NCBI GenBank assembly: GCA_963784195.1 | Contig: CAWARA010000031.1 | Coordinates: 1 to 64,000 of the forward strand | Reading direction: 5' to 3' | Length of the DNA stretch: 64,000 nt | DNA from: CAVQAH01 sp963784195 | Lineage (GTDB): Bacteria; Acidobacteriota; Vicinamibacteria; Vicinamibacterales; 2-12-FULL-66-21 | Shown: positions 1 to 10,342 of the stretch, piece after piece | Position numbering within the stretch: position 1 is the first letter of the stretch | Layout: each line of letters opens with the position of its first letter | Made by a program: the position numbers and the translations under genes | The notes under the pieces: generated by a model | Told to the model about the DNA's origin: nothing | Database searches by the model: none | What the model saw: the letters and a program-made list of their open reading frames with translations, nothing else

Positions 1-209
1 ACAAGGGAAGGCCGTAGCACCCGACGAGCTAGGCGAACCCCCGGGATGCTTCCGCGTTCATCCGCGTGACCGGCGATGATGACGACGAGCGCGAGAAACG
101 CTGAGTAAATCGCCGTCAACGCGAACGTCGGCAATCCGAACGGCGACGAATCGAACATTACCAACCCGAGAGCGGCCACGATCTCGACGCTTGCCGGCGA
201 TCCCCGGGT
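1..209 (-). CDS. partial open frame with one membrane segment, unknown
   Basis: The minus strand is open for about 70 codons from position 209 to the window edge with no stop. It contains one clearly hydrophobic stretch (ALTAIYSAFLALVVIIAG) that could be a transmembrane helix, followed by a charged tail (HADERGS). No start codon is visible and the frame cannot be extended convincingly to the right. I recognise no family, so it may be the middle of a membrane protein or a chance open frame in GC-rich DNA. Confidence 0.2.
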
Positions 210-458
210 GATGCAGTTTCGATCAGGGTTCAATTCTGATGGGGCAGGGGAGAGCCGGGTTGCGTATCTCTTTCGTGGAGGTAGGAGCCATCCTCGCCGG
301 CGCATCGCTGCTGACGCCGGCGAGGGTTACCACCGCCCGCATCGCGTTCAGTCCCGCCGGTGTCACGCCCGTGAGCTGAAATCGAATCGCTTTTCGCATT
401 TCCCAACAACGCGGCGGACCGAGCGGATCCACGTGATCGCGCATGAAGGGAGATTCCC

Positions 459-1067
459 GTGCGTTCGACAGCAGCCCGCGCCATTTTCGGTGCTCTGATC
501 TCAGTCATCGCATTCGGTCTGATGGGCGCATCGTCCGTCCTTGCTCAAACACGCGTGTCATCACTGGAGGAACTGCGCCGCGTGCTCGACCCGGGAGACA
601 TGATCGTCGTCGTCCCATCCCGTCGGAGAGCCGGTGGCCGGCCGGCTGACGCGCCTCGGCGATGCCCATCTCGACCTGCGATCGTTGACACACGACTCTC
701 GCAGGGCGGCGGCGCGCGTGATGTCAGCATCGCGCTCGATGCCATTCGCTCGATCGAACGGCGCCGCGATCCTGTCCGCAATGGCGCAGCCATCGGTGCC
801 GGCATCGGCGCCGGGTTCGGCGGCGCGATGTTCCTGTATGCGGCGATCATCGATCGAAACGAGCTAGAGGAGTGGGCGCCGCTCTACTTTGGAGTGGCGG
901 GCCTGCACGGGCATTGGCGCGTTGATCGGCTGGGCGATCGATGCTGCGAATTCGAAACCGCACATCAAGTTTGAGTCGTTCTCCAACGGACGGACGACGA
1001 TGCTGTTCAGCCCGTCTACTCACGAGGTCGCGGGATCGCCCTTGGCGTCGTAGTCTCGCGCTGGTAA
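459..1067 (+). CDS. secreted glycine-zipper protein, frameshifted
   Basis: The gene starts at a GTG preceded by a GAAGGGAG ribosome binding site seven bases upstream. The product has an N-terminal signal peptide ending near SSVLAQ, a short soluble segment (RVSSLEELRRVLDPGD), then a glycine-rich hydrophobic hairpin (RNGAAIGAGIGAGFGGAMFL) of the type found in small envelope proteins. The frame changes near 620, 700 and 905. Continuing across these gives GALIGWAIDAANS and a C-terminal end GIALGVVVSRW at about 1067, similar to the barrel-like ends of many Acidobacteria envelope proteins. Function is unknown. The signal peptide and glycine zipper are seen directly; the joined reading is inferred. 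Confidence 0.55.
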
Positions 1068-1161
1068 GAGGTCGTCGGCCGAGTCCGTCGATGCCGGCGA
1101 CTCAGTTGATGGATGCCCGGCGCAGCGTGCGGCGCTGCCTCAGCTATGAGGTGTCTCTGGG

Positions 1162-1366
1162 ATGACATCATCAGGCGCCCTGCCGTTAGTTTGCGGCGGG
1201 AAATTCTTGCACGACCAGATGCGGCGCGAGCTGATCACACTCACTGAGCCCATCGCGCAATTGCGCGAGCACGGCGTCGGCAAGCTTGAGGAGGTGAAAC
1301 TTGCATGCATTGAGGGCACAGGTCAGATCAGCGTGGTGATCCGTGACGCGGCAAGGAGCGAACCTC
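1162..1366 (+). pseudogene. C-terminal fragment of a DUF421 (YetF-like) protein
   Basis: The translated segment (MRRELIT, then AQLREHGVGKLEEVKLACIE, then GQISVV) matches the cytoplasmic C-terminal part of DUF421/YetF-type membrane proteins, where a cue of the form LREHGV, EEV, LE, G-x-ISV is typical. The three N-terminal transmembrane helices expected in that family are not present upstream, where the glycine-zipper gene ends. I therefore read it as a truncated remnant. It is followed directly by a small gene with its own ribosome binding site. Confidence is limited by the short match. Confidence 0.4.
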
Positions 1367-1566
1367 ATGGACCGGACAATTGTGCGGGTACACTTCTCCA
1401 ACGGCGAGTGGCAGATCGAAGCGAATGGAGCACGGTTGAAGCTGCTTCACGGACGAGGGGAGGCCATCGCGCGCGCTCGAGAGTTCGCGCATATATACAT
1501 CATGGTATCTGCTTGATTGAAGACCGCTACGGCCGGCCGCTCGAGCGGGAGGATTACGAAGGCTGA
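1367..1566 (+). CDS. small DUF2188-like protein, frameshifted near its end
   Basis: The ATG at 1367 follows an AGGAG motif. The product (VHFSNGEWQIEANGARLKLL, then GEAIARAREFA) has the arrangement of DUF2188 proteins: a short beta hairpin with a central Trp, a basic stretch, and an Ala-rich helix. As read, the first frame stops at about 1516. A shift of frame near 1490 gives a tail GICLIEDRYGRPLEREDYEG ending at 1566, which resembles the usual DUF2188 ending. Function of this family is unknown. The assignment is by overall pattern only. Confidence 0.45.
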
Positions 1567-1778
1567 GCTGGGGTTCCCGCGCCACGTAGCTGGGTCATAC
1601 GGTGAATACGTCGTCGCCATCCGGGCGTGCGATGGTCGAGATGGCGCATGACCCACCGAACCCACGTTCGTCTACGTTGGCCGCCATTCTGTCAATCATC
1701 AGAAACCGGCTTCGGGTTGCGGTCAATCGACGTCTCTCACTGTCATGGGTGGCTGTCGATCGATGTAAACTGTGGCCC

Positions 1779-2995
1779 ATGTTCCGCGTAGCTGTGCTTA
1801 GCCTGACGCTGTCGATTCTCGCGTCGAGCGTCGCCTGGTCGCAGGAACCGGCGACACGCGAAGAGGCCGACCGGCAGCGCCGCGAACAACAGGCCAAAGA
1901 GGTCAAGCCCTACGAGCCCAACGGCGTGGAGAGGGCCCTCGACTTCGCCGAGGACAAAGCGATCTTCATCCTCGACCGCGAGGGCTTCCATCCAAAGTTC
2001 GGCTCGTTGACCACGGGCAGCGGGTTCGCCTACGGCCTGGGCTTTCGTGATCGCGATCTCTTCTCCAACACCGGGGCGCTTGAAATCTGGGCGGCCGGTA
2101 GCGTCAAGCGGTACTGGGCGACCGAGGCGCGGCTCACGATTTCCGCGGCTTGCCGAGAACCACCTGTACCTCGAGACCTGGGCCAGCCACCGCGACTACC
2201 CTGCAGGAAAACTTCTTTGGCCTCGGACCCGATTCAAACCGAGACGATCGATCCGACTACGCGATCCGCACGAACCATTTCGGTGGTCGCGCGGGCGTCA
2301 GGCCCGTCGACGCACCTGCTCGTCGGCGGCGGGCTTGAGTACCTGACAGCCGCGACTCGGCGAGGGCCAGAACGATCGGTATCCGACGTGACCGAGGACA
2401 TTCCCTCCGTCCGAAGTGCCCGGCCTCGACGCCCGCGCCGATTTCCTGCGATCCGACGCGTTCATCGAGGTCGACTATCGCGAGCCGCGAAATCCGAAGA
2501 AGGGCGGCTGGTATCGCATCGACTTCTCCCACTACGACGATCGCACCGCCGGCCAGTTCACGTTCAACCGCATCGATGCCGACCTGCGCCAGTTCATCGG
2601 TTTCCTGGCGGGCCGTCGCGTCATCGCGGCGCGGCTCTTCGTCTCGACATCGGACACCAACGCCGGCCAGACCATGCCGTTCTATTTCATGCCGACGCTC
2701 GGCGGGAACGACACCCTGCGCGGCTTCCGCGAGTATCGGTTCCGCGCACCGCACGCGATCCTGGCACAGGGCGAGTACCGCTGGGAGATCTGGAGCGGTT
2801 TCGACGGCGGCCCTCTTCTACGACGCCGGAAAGGTCGCGAACCGTCGTGAAGATCTGGATTTCAAGGATCTCGAAACGGACTACGGCATTGGGTTCCGCT
2901 TCAACACCAATAACGGCGTCATCCTCCGTGTCGATGCCGCGTTCGGGAGCCGTGATGGCAAGCACCTGTATATCGTCTTTGGCGGCGTTTTCTAG
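1779..2995 (+). CDS. Omp85/BamA-superfamily outer membrane barrel without POTRA domains, frameshifted
   Basis: From ATG 1779 the product has a signal peptide (ending near SSVAWSQ) and a charged linker (EPATREEADRQRREQQAKEV), then a beta-barrel whose last third carries the Omp85 surface-antigen signature LGGNDTLRGFREYRFR. It ends in aromatic-rich strands (FGSRDGKHLYIVFGGVF). At about 405 residues it lacks the POTRA repeats of BamA or TamA, so it is more like the short D15-type barrels found beside other envelope genes. The frame changes near 2140, 2200, 2270, 2400 and 2810; each continuing segment keeps the family pattern. The next gene follows within about 40 bases on the same strand, so the two are probably cotranscribed and may act together in the outer membrane. 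Confidence 0.75.
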
Positions 2996-3036
2996 AAGGG
3001 CGATCGCCAGAGGCACGGGCGGGTCCGGCGCCGCGG

Positions 3037-4730
3037 GTGGCGCTTGCCGGCTTCGTCGGCCTGCTGGCCGCGGGCACGTTCGTGTCGCCACGGTCGGCCT
3101 CGCCGCGCTTCTATCCCGACGATCCGCTCTGGACGGATGACGACCGCGCAATGGACGCGTCGAAGGCCGGGCCGATCGAGGACTCGAACGGCTACGACTT
3201 CGTCGTGAACACGCTCGGGCATCCCGGAGAGCGACGGGATGTTCGCGCGCTCAACGTCAACACGGTCGACGAAGTCCCGGACTCGAGCTGGTTTACCAAT
3301 CGGATCGGCCGCAAGGAACTGAGCGTTGCAGAAATCGCGCGGGGACCGGATCGCACGGAGCGAGTGACCATCAACGGCTGGAAGGTCTCCGGCGGGCAAG
3401 AGCGGCGGCGTGCAGCCGGGCTTCCGCATGACCGATCCCGAGGGCCAGACGTATCAGGTCGAAGTCGACCCGCCGTCGAATCCGGAGCTGGCAAGCGGAG
3501 CCGAGATGATCGGAACCGCCTTCTACCATGCGATCGGCTACAACGTGGTCGACGTCTATCTTGCCGAGCTCGATCGCGAGTCGCTCGTGATCGCGGACAC
3601 CGCCACGATTCGCGATCCACTCAACGGCCGCCGGCGCCGGCTGAAGAAGTACGATCTCGACAACGTCTTCAACCGCGCCGCGCGCCTCGAGAACGGGCGC
3701 TACCGTGTGCTCGTCAGCCGCTTCGCGCCAGGCAAGCCGCTTGGCAACTTCCGCTATTACGGCCGGCGCCCGGACGACCCGAACGATCTCGTGCTGCACG
3801 AGCACCGGCGCGAGCTGCGCGGGGCGCGGGTCTTCGGTGCCTGGCTGAATCACGATGACTCGCGAGGCATCAACAGCCTCGACATGCTCGAGACGACCGA
3901 CGGGCGCGGCTGGATCAAGCACTACATGTTCGACTTCGGATCCATCCTCGGCAGCGGCACCGTCTATGCCCAGCGCCACCGGCCGGGAAACGAATACATC
4001 TTCGAGCAGAAACCGGGATGGCTGACGCTGGCCACGCTCGGTCTGTACATGCGGCCGTGGATGACCATCGACTATCCTCGCGTGCCCCGCTCGGTCGGAC
4101 GTCTCGAGGCCGAGCGCTTCGATCCACTCACGTGGAAGCCGGAATACCCCAACGCGGCCTTCGACAACATGCGGCCGGACGATGCGTTCTGGGCCGCGCG
4201 CATCGTGTCGAAGTTCTCGGACGAGGCGATTCGTGCGGTCGTCGAGAAGGCCGCCTACAGCGATCCGGCGGCGACCGATTTCATGACGAAGACGATCATC
4301 GCCCGCCGCGACAAAGTGGTCGCCGCCTGGATCAACCAGGTATGCCCCGTCGTCGATACGGCGTTGTCGGCAGACGGCACATCTGACATTCACGAACGCA
4401 GCCGTCGATGCGAAAGCCGCCACAGCACCCGAGCGGTACGAGCTCAGCTGGTTCCGGTTCGATAACACGACCGATCAGCGAACACCTGTCGGCGAGCCGA
4501 TGATGGTGTCGAGCGGATCGGCCCGCGCGCCCGACGGGCTGATGGCGGGCGACTTCGTGGGCGTCAGCGTGACGGCTGCGCACGCGCAGCAGCCTGGATG
4601 GGCGACTCCGTCGACGTTCTTCTTCCGCCGCGGCGGAGCTGGCCCTTCGGCGAGCTGGACGCTTGTCGGCGTCGAACGAGGACCGGCGGAAACCGCCAGA
4701 GCGATGAACCGACGCAGGAGCTCCGGCTAG
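3037..4730 (+). CDS. secreted/lipid-anchored protein with protein-kinase-like catalytic motifs, frameshifted
   Basis: A hydrophobic N-terminus (ALAGFVGLLAAGTFVS) suggests export; the true start may lie slightly upstream. The body (about 560 residues) belongs to a conserved but uncharacterised Acidobacteria family. It contains WLNHDDSRGINSLDML, which aligns residue for residue with the HRDxxxxN catalytic loop of protein kinases, and about 20 residues later YMFDFGSILGSG, a DFG-like motif. Upstream, a glycine-rich stretch and QVEVDPPSNPE followed by a helix with Glu (GAEMIGTAFYHAIGY) could be the N-lobe, although the expected Lys appears as Glu. Frames change near 3395 and 4380; the C-terminal frame (RYELSWFRFDNTTDQRTPV) runs to 4730. 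Kinase activity is an inference from motifs only. Confidence 0.65.
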
Positions 4731-5098
4731 TTCTGAATGCGACGTATGCCGCCACTAGGCACGCGCCACTATGGTCCATTCCACCGCTTCGAACGTGTTG
4801 GGAGTTCATCTCCATCGGATCGCTTGTCAATGTCGGCGATAGCAGTTGCGATCAAACCACCGCCGACCCCTTCCACAAAGTACCCGTTGGCCCCAAACGC
4901 CGTCCGCAACGCCAAGGCCGAGCGGCACACGTCTCGCCGTCTCCCATCCACCAATGACGCGTCAATGGAGTAAGGTCGAGCGGCACCGCGTCGCCCGCAT
5001 GCTTGTTGTAGAGCAGTGACACTCTCATGCGTGACGCGCCTCCAAGAATCAAGCCGATACTGTACCTGGCCGCGCGTTTGCACAATCTGTGTTTACTG
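4731..5098. other. intergenic, no gene recognised
   Basis: About 370 bases between the kinase-like gene and surE. A minus-strand frame around 4770-4930 encodes a glycine-rich piece (GANGYFVEGVGGGLIATA), but it has no start signal or recognisable family and I do not call it. Confidence 0.4.
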
Positions 5099-5948
5099 AT
5101 GCGTATTCTCGTATCGAACGACGACGGGATCTACAGTCCTGGAATCACGGTCATGGCCGAGGTGGCGTCTGAGTTTGGCACCGTGCGCGTGGTTGCGCCG
5201 GATGTCGAGCAATCGTCGATGGGGCACGCGATTACTGCGACGAGACCCCTCTCGTATCGAGAGACGCACCTCGGCAATCTCGCCGCCTATCGCGTCAACG
5301 GGACGCCAGCCGACTGCGTGGCGCTTGGCACGTATCACTGGGGTCACGTGGATGTGGTGCTCTCCGGGCTCAACCTCGGATTGAATCTTGGCAATTCCAT
5401 CTGGCACTCAGGCACGCTTGCCGCAGCGAAGCAGGCGGCGCTGCTCGGCGTGCGCGGCGTGGCGATGAGCGCTCCGGCAGGCATCGATGACTTCGAACAC
5501 TTGAAGCCGTGGATCCGGCGAGTGTTGGAGGTACTCCTGACCGAATCGACGTCGCTGCTCGTCAACGTAAATTTTCCGCGCGAGCCCAGAGGGCTGGTCT
5601 GGACGCGCGCCTCCGTGCGTCGCTATGACGGCACGATCGTTCCGACGAAAGACCCGCTGGGGCGTGCGCTGTACTGGTTCACTGTGAGTCCATCGAAGGC
5701 GCCGAAGAAGGTACCGATCGATGGGCCGCTGAGCAGGGGTGGGTCTCTCTACCCCCCTCAGGCTCGATCTGACGGACGAAGCACAGCTCCGTGCCGTTCG
5801 CGCGAAACGTCCTCTGGACGAAGCGCTGGCGGCGGCGATTTCACCAGCAAGGTCGTCCGAGCAGGCGGCGGAATCGGTCCGCGAAGACGAAGCCTCAGCG
5901 GCGATCCCGGTGAAGGGCGGCCCTTCTCTCCGCGAACCGGACGCGTGA
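5099..5948 (+). CDS. surE: 5'/3'-nucleotidase SurE, frameshifted near C-terminus
   Basis: SurE is a divalent-metal survival nucleotidase that dephosphorylates nucleoside monophosphates. The ATG at 5099 gives the diagnostic N-terminus MRILVSNDDGIYSPGI, in which the DD pair binds metal, then APDVEQSSMGHAIT, then a nucleotide-site region VNGTPADCVALG and the SGLNLGLNLG segment, including the metal-binding Asn. About 200 residues are intact. Frame changes near 5690 and 5755 interrupt the C-terminal tail, which continues as EQGWVSLTPLRLDLTDEAQL to a stop at 5948. The upstream region shows only a weak ribosome binding site. The family assignment is secure; whether the tail shifts are real is unclear. 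Confidence 0.9.
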
Positions 5949-6099
5949 TGAGCTGGCGGAGTGGTTTCACATCGAACGCCTTCCACACCAATGTCGAACG
6001 GTGGCTGCGCCAGCTCGATGGGCTTCGGCGCGTGGCGTGAAGCCGCAGTCCGGGTCAGACACACACACACACGGCAAGATCACACGACACAACCGGCGC

Positions 6100-6604
6100 T
6101 CATTGCTTTCTTGTGGCGACTCCGCCGAATTCGAACTGCCCGTTCATGATGGCGAAACTGATCTCAAGATCGTTTCGGTGAGGGACCAGGCGCAGCACCA
6201 CCGGCGCCAGGTATCCCCATAGTTCGGCCGTGTAGCGGAGCAATATACCCTTCCCCCGCACTTTCAATCTCCTCGACGTCGTGTCTGCCCATGAGATCGG
6301 AATCGACGCTTGCCCGAATGTTGCCTCGGTCATCCGCCTTTACCTCGATGACGAACATCGCTGGCCCCGATGGTCCCTGGACCCGACAGGTCCACTGGCC
6401 AAAGACAGGATTGGCGTCGTCGGGCCGCGCCGTGTCAGCCGTAGTGAGCGACTCGCTGTCAAATGCCACAGTTTTGGCAATCACGGTTGCTTGAATCGCA
6501 GGCTCGTCCGTTGAGCGATCGGCGAGGCGCTCCTGGCCAATGGTCACCGATGGACCAATGACCGTAATTGCCATGCTGAATGCAACCGCTTGAAATGGGC
6601 ACAT
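6100..6604 (-). CDS. small secreted protein with lipocalin-like C-terminal domain, frameshifted
   Basis: The product has an N-terminal hydrophobic signal (AVAFSMAITVIGPSVTIG), a linker, and a domain beginning FGQWTCRVQGPSGPAMFVIE. It alternates strands and turns and, after a frame change near 6240, ends with MNGQFEFGGVATRKQ. That layout (sensitivity to a Gly-x-Trp start, a middle VxxDxxGxI strand, and a closing GxATR strand) is typical of small secreted lipocalin-like domains of Acidobacteria. No enzymatic residues are evident. It converges on the surE end of the preceding operon. Confidence 0.55.
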
Positions 6605-7018
6605 CGGACCTCGTCACCAAGCCCTTCCGTTCGGCCAGACTACTGTACCGATGATGATGCCCGAATGCCGGTGAGCAGTCCCGAGTGTAGGGTGGGAATC
6701 TTGTAAGAATTCGGTAAGCGATGAGACGGCGGGGAGTGTCCGCCTTCCGTTATCGGAGAAGACAATCTCGCCCTGGCCTTGGCACACCATCGGCTCAGCG
6801 TAGAAACTCCGGGGCGATCGGAGTCTCCAGCTAATCTGAGCGTGCGAGCTCTGCGGAGAGAACTGGCGATAGCACAGGGAGGACAGTTGGTCGGAAACAG
6901 CCTTGTGACGGAAGTAGAAAACACGACGCACAGCGAGTGACGGTTCTCGCATGCCCGCTGGAAACGAGATAATTTTCAATGGTCGCCAACACGGGCGCAG
7001 GAACCCGGAGGCATCTCG
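6605..7018. other. intergenic, no gene recognised
   Basis: About 410 bases between the divergent secreted-protein gene and the MOSC fusion gene. It must hold both promoters, but I find no clear -35/-10 pair, repeat or conserved open frame. Confidence 0.4.
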
Positions 7019-8784
7019 ATGGCTCGCCTACTCTCCGTCAGCGTTGGTCTTCCACGCGACATCGAGTGGCGTGGAAGGACCGTGCACACCGGCATTTGGA
7101 AGGAGCCCGTAGAGGGCCGTCGGCGCGTCACGCGGCTTAACGTCGAAGGCGACGGCCAGGGCGATCTCGAGGGCCACGGGGGCGAGCAGCGAGCGGTTTT
7201 CGTCTACCAGATCGAATCGTATCGTTACTGGGAGGAACGGCTGGGCCGCCGCGATTCCACCCACGGGCAGTTCGGCGAGAACTTCACCATCGAGGGATTG
7301 CCGGATGACGAGGTCTGCATCGGCGACCGCTACCGGATCGGGACTGCTCTGTTCGAGGTGACCCAGCCTCGGACCACCTGCTACCGCGTCGGGATTCGCA
7401 TGAACGAGCCGGAAATGGCTGCGCTCCTGACCTCCAGCGGACGGCCGGGCTTCTACCTGCGCGTCCTCGAGGAAGGCGAGGTTGGCGCCGGCGACCCGAT
7501 TCTCTCGATTGCTCGAGGACCGGAGCGCATGACCGTTGCCGAGGTCAATGCATTGCTGTATCGTCTCATCATCCCCGCGATCAGCTCGAGCGGGCGCTGC
7601 GAATCCCTGCGCTGTCCCCGGGTTGGCGGTGGTCCTTCGAGGAGCTGCTACGAAGCCAGGATGCCCACCCTGGCGCAACGGGCAACGCGGGTCTTGTGCC
7701 GGCAGCGGCTGCGCGGACGGCAACGCCCGGGTTTCAGCCGCTGCGAGTTTCGCGGATCGATCGTGAATGCGTGGATGTGATCTCGTTGTCGCTCGAGCCG
7801 ATGGATGGAAGGCGGCTCACGACGCCACTCGCCGGTCAATTCGTCGTGCTCCGTTTGCGCCCGAAGCCCGACGGTCCCCAGCTCTTCCGAAGCTATTCAC
7901 TCTCCGGACCTCTCTCTGGCGAGCACTATCGCGTCAGCGTCAAGGTCGAGCCAAACGGCGCCGCGGGAAGCTACTTGAATAGCAGCGTTCGAGCCGGCGA
8001 CGTCCTCGATGTCAGCGAACCGAGGGGCAGCTTCACGTTGCAGTCGGGCGACGGCCCGGCGGTGCTTCTCAGCGCGGGAATCGGCGCAACGCCGGTGCTG
8101 GCCATGTTGCACGCTCTGGTTGCGAGCGCTTCGCCTCGTGAGGTCTGGTGGCTGCACGGCGCACGCAATGGCAAGTCACATTCCTTCGCCACGGAGGTGC
8201 GGCAACTTCTCGGAAAGCTTGCTCGCGGGCGAAGCCACATCTGGTACAGCCGACCGGATGCGGTCGATCGAGTGGGGCAGGACTACGACGCGACGGGTCG
8301 TCTGGGGTTGAAGGCCCTCCAAGACCTGCGCGTCCCGCGAGATGGCGACTTCTATCTCTGCGGGCCATCGAGCTTCCTCGGCGATCTGAGGATGGGCCTG
8401 ACCGCCTGGGGAGTGCCTGCGGACCGGATTCATTCCGAGGTCTTTTCTGGTGGCCCTTCGCTGATGCCCGGCGTGGTGTCCAGCCCGGTGCGCGCGCCGC
8501 ATCAGCCTGCAGGCACCCCCGGCGCAGGGCCACTGGTGTCCTTCGCACGCAGCGGCATCACCGTTCGTTGGCGCCCGTCGGAGGACCAGAGCCTTCTAGA
8601 GTTGGCGGAAGCGTGTGACGTGCCCGTCCGGTGGTCGTGCCGCACGGGCGTCTGCCACAATTGCGAGAGCGGACTGATCTCCGGGTCCGTCGCCTATCAG
8701 CCTGATCCGCTCGACGCACCGGCAGAAGGAAATGTCCTGATCTGCTGCTCCCGGCCGCAGGGTGACGTGGTCATCGATATTTGA
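7019..8784 (+). CDS. MOSC - ferredoxin reductase - 2Fe-2S ferredoxin fusion, one frameshift
   Basis: Residues 1-180 form a MOSC domain (VTRLNVEGDGQGDLEGHGG, then GQFGENFTIEGL and QPRTTCYRVGIRM), a sulfur- or molybdenum-cofactor-handling fold. It is followed by the 3-alpha linker. After a frame change near 7590 the protein continues as an FAD/NAD oxidoreductase (RSYSLSG for flavin, GIGATPVLAML for NAD) and a plant-type ferredoxin whose cluster ligands are in SCRTGVCHNCESG with the fourth Cys in LICCSRP. Proteins with exactly this order, about 580 residues, are known, which supports one gene rather than two. It probably moves electrons from NAD(P)H through FAD and the cluster to the MOSC-bound substrate. 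The start ATG follows GGAGG. Confidence 0.88.
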
Positions 8785-9193
8785 GTGTCGTCGCTCGAAG
8801 CAGTTGCGAAACAGTGAGCGCTAGGCGGGCGCATGGCTGGTATGGTATCGCGTTCTACGTGGGTGCCTCGGCCGGTTGTGCGCCGTGAGCTCGACCTGGC
8901 TCGAGGGCGAGTTTCTTGTCATCGAGAAAGACCTGGACCTCGTCCGGCTCGTGCAAGGATGGATTGGCCACGAGTGTTAGAAATCGCGTGGACGTACCTC
9001 GGGGCAAGCGGATGCCACGAGGTCCCGCCCGAGGGCAGCGCCGGGCGCGGCGCCGATCTCTCGCTGTTCTTGCGATCTTCGCAACCGCGACGCTTGTCGC
9101 TTTCGTGCGCCGCGCTCGCCTTCGGTCTGATCTGCGGCGCCTGGTCCTCCACGTGCGGCCGGAGCTGCCCGACAGCCGGCCGTGACGGACCCT
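8785..9193. other. intergenic, no confident gene
   Basis: About 410 bases. A plus-strand frame around 9030-9180 encodes a single hydrophobic stretch (LAVLAIFATATLVAF) with basic flanks, and another encodes STWLEGEFLVIEKDLDLVRL, but neither has a start signal or a family I recognise. They may be two frames of one decayed small membrane protein. Confidence 0.35.
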
Positions 9194-10231
9194 CTACGAT
9201 GCGGCAGACAGTTCTCCTTTCAGCGCAGGCGCGACGCGGGTTCCGATCGCTTCGATGGCTCGCATCAGTTTCGCGTGTGGCAACGACGCCGCGTTCATTT
9301 GAAACGTGAGCCGGGAGATCCCGCCCAGCGCTTCACTGTGTCGATGGATCTTCTCGGCGACTTCCTCAGGATTACCAATCAGCAGCGCGCCGTGCGGCCC
9401 TCGCTGGGCATCGAACCCCGCGCGGGTCACGGGCGGCCAGCCACGCTCCTTGCCGACGTCGGTGACAGCACGGGCGTAGCCAGGGAAGAACTCGTCGGCG
9501 GCTTCCTGCGTGGTCTCTGCGACGTAGCCGAGCGCATGGACGCCGACCTTCAAGCGATCGAGCGAATGTCCGTATCGCTGACCGGTTTCGCGATACAGAT
9601 CGATCAGAGGCCGGAAGCGCCGCGGTTCGCCGCCGATGATCGCGACCATCAGTGGCAGTCCGAGGGCGCCGGCACGGGCGAAGGACTGCGGAGTTCCGCC
9701 CACGCCTAGCCAGATCGGCAGCGGATTCTGCACGGGCCTGGGGTAGACGCCCTGCCCACTCAGCGCTGGACGGTGCCTCCCGGACCAGTGCACGTGCTCG
9801 TTGTCGCGAATCCTCAGCAGCAGATCGAGCTTCTCTGCAAACAGCGAGTCGTAGTCCTCCAGCCGATAGCCGAAGAGCGGAAAGGCTTCGATGGATGACC
9901 CGCGGCCCACCACCATTTCGGCGCGTCCCCCCGACAGGAGATCGAGCGTGGCGAATTGTTGAAAGACACGGACCGGGTCGGCGGCGCTCAGCACCGTGAC
10001 GGCGCTCGTCAGGCGAATGCGACGGGTGCGTGCAGCCGCGGCGCCCAGAATGACCGCCGGCGCCGCATCCAGGTACTCCTGACGGTGGTGCTCGCCGATC
10101 CCAAAGACATCGAGACCGACCTGGTCAGCGTGCGCAATTTGTTCGACCAGGTTGCCCAGCCGCTCTGCCGGGGATACCGCACGGCTGCGCTCGTCGTACG
10201 CCGCCGCGAAACTGTCGATGCCGATTTGCAT
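9194..10231 (-). CDS. luciferase-like (LLM class) flavin-dependent oxidoreductase
   Basis: The product, about 345 residues from an ATG at 10231 preceded by AGGAGA, starts with a TIM-barrel strand (MQIGIDSF) and shows the LLM-family motifs GLDVFGIGEHHR, ILGAAAARTRRIRLTSAVTV and RAEMVVGRG. It ends with a GNPEEVAEKIHRH segment. These enzymes use FMNH2 and oxygen to oxidise small organic substrates; the substrate here is unknown. The gene is intact and diverges from a MarR-YceI operon, with a shared 110-base promoter region containing a palindrome, so it is a candidate target of that MarR protein. Confidence 0.9.
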   Translation of the reverse strand: MQIGIDSFAAAYDERSRAVSPAERLGNLVEQIAHADQVGLDVFGIGEHHRQEYLDAAPAVILGAAAARTRRIRLTSAVTVLSAADPVRVFQQFATLDLLSGGRAEMVVGRGSSIEAFPLFGYRLEDYDSLFAEKLDLLLRIRDNEHVHWSGRHRPALSGQGVYPRPVQNPLPIWLGVGGTPQSFARAGALGLPLMVAIIGGEPRRFRPLIDLYRETGQRYGHSLDRLKVGVHALGYVAETTQEAADEFFPGYARAVTDVGKERGWPPVTRAGFDAQRGPHGALLIGNPEEVAEKIHRHSEALGGISRLTFQMNAASLPHAKLMRAIEAIGTRVAPALKGELSAAS

Positions 10232-10273
10232 GTGATCGTCTCCTGTGGCCTCTCCGGCCGCTCTCAAATATAT

Positions 10274-10303
10274 CTTGACATCAAGTTATACTATGTCAAT
10301 ATA
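10274..10303 (+). promoter_or_regulatory. sigma70-like promoter with palindrome, marR-yceI
   Basis: A TTGACA box at 10275-10280 is separated by 17 bases from AATATA at 10298-10303. The -35 box is embedded in the perfect palindrome CTTGACATCAAG (10274-10285), a plausible binding site for the MarR protein encoded immediately downstream. Confidence 0.6.
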
Positions 10304-10342
10304 CATATCGTCAAGGTGAGACTGCTAGAAAACAAGGAACAG

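Noticed and set aside
228..245. T-loop-like text (GGTTCAATTCTG) suggesting a tRNA
   Set aside because: No matching acceptor, D or anticodon arms could be folded around it; no tRNA was found elsewhere in the window either.
1779..2995. Programmed frameshifting as an explanation of the broken frames
   Set aside because: The changes occur at many unrelated sites, in both directions and several per gene, without shared slippery sequences or downstream structures.
3371..4468. 365-codon minus-strand frame opposite the kinase-like gene
   Set aside because: The plus strand carries a coherent conserved protein; the minus frame is a mirror of its codon bias.
6057..6075. Dinucleotide AC repeat after surE
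   Set aside because: A short microsatellite of about eight units with no gene or regulatory context.
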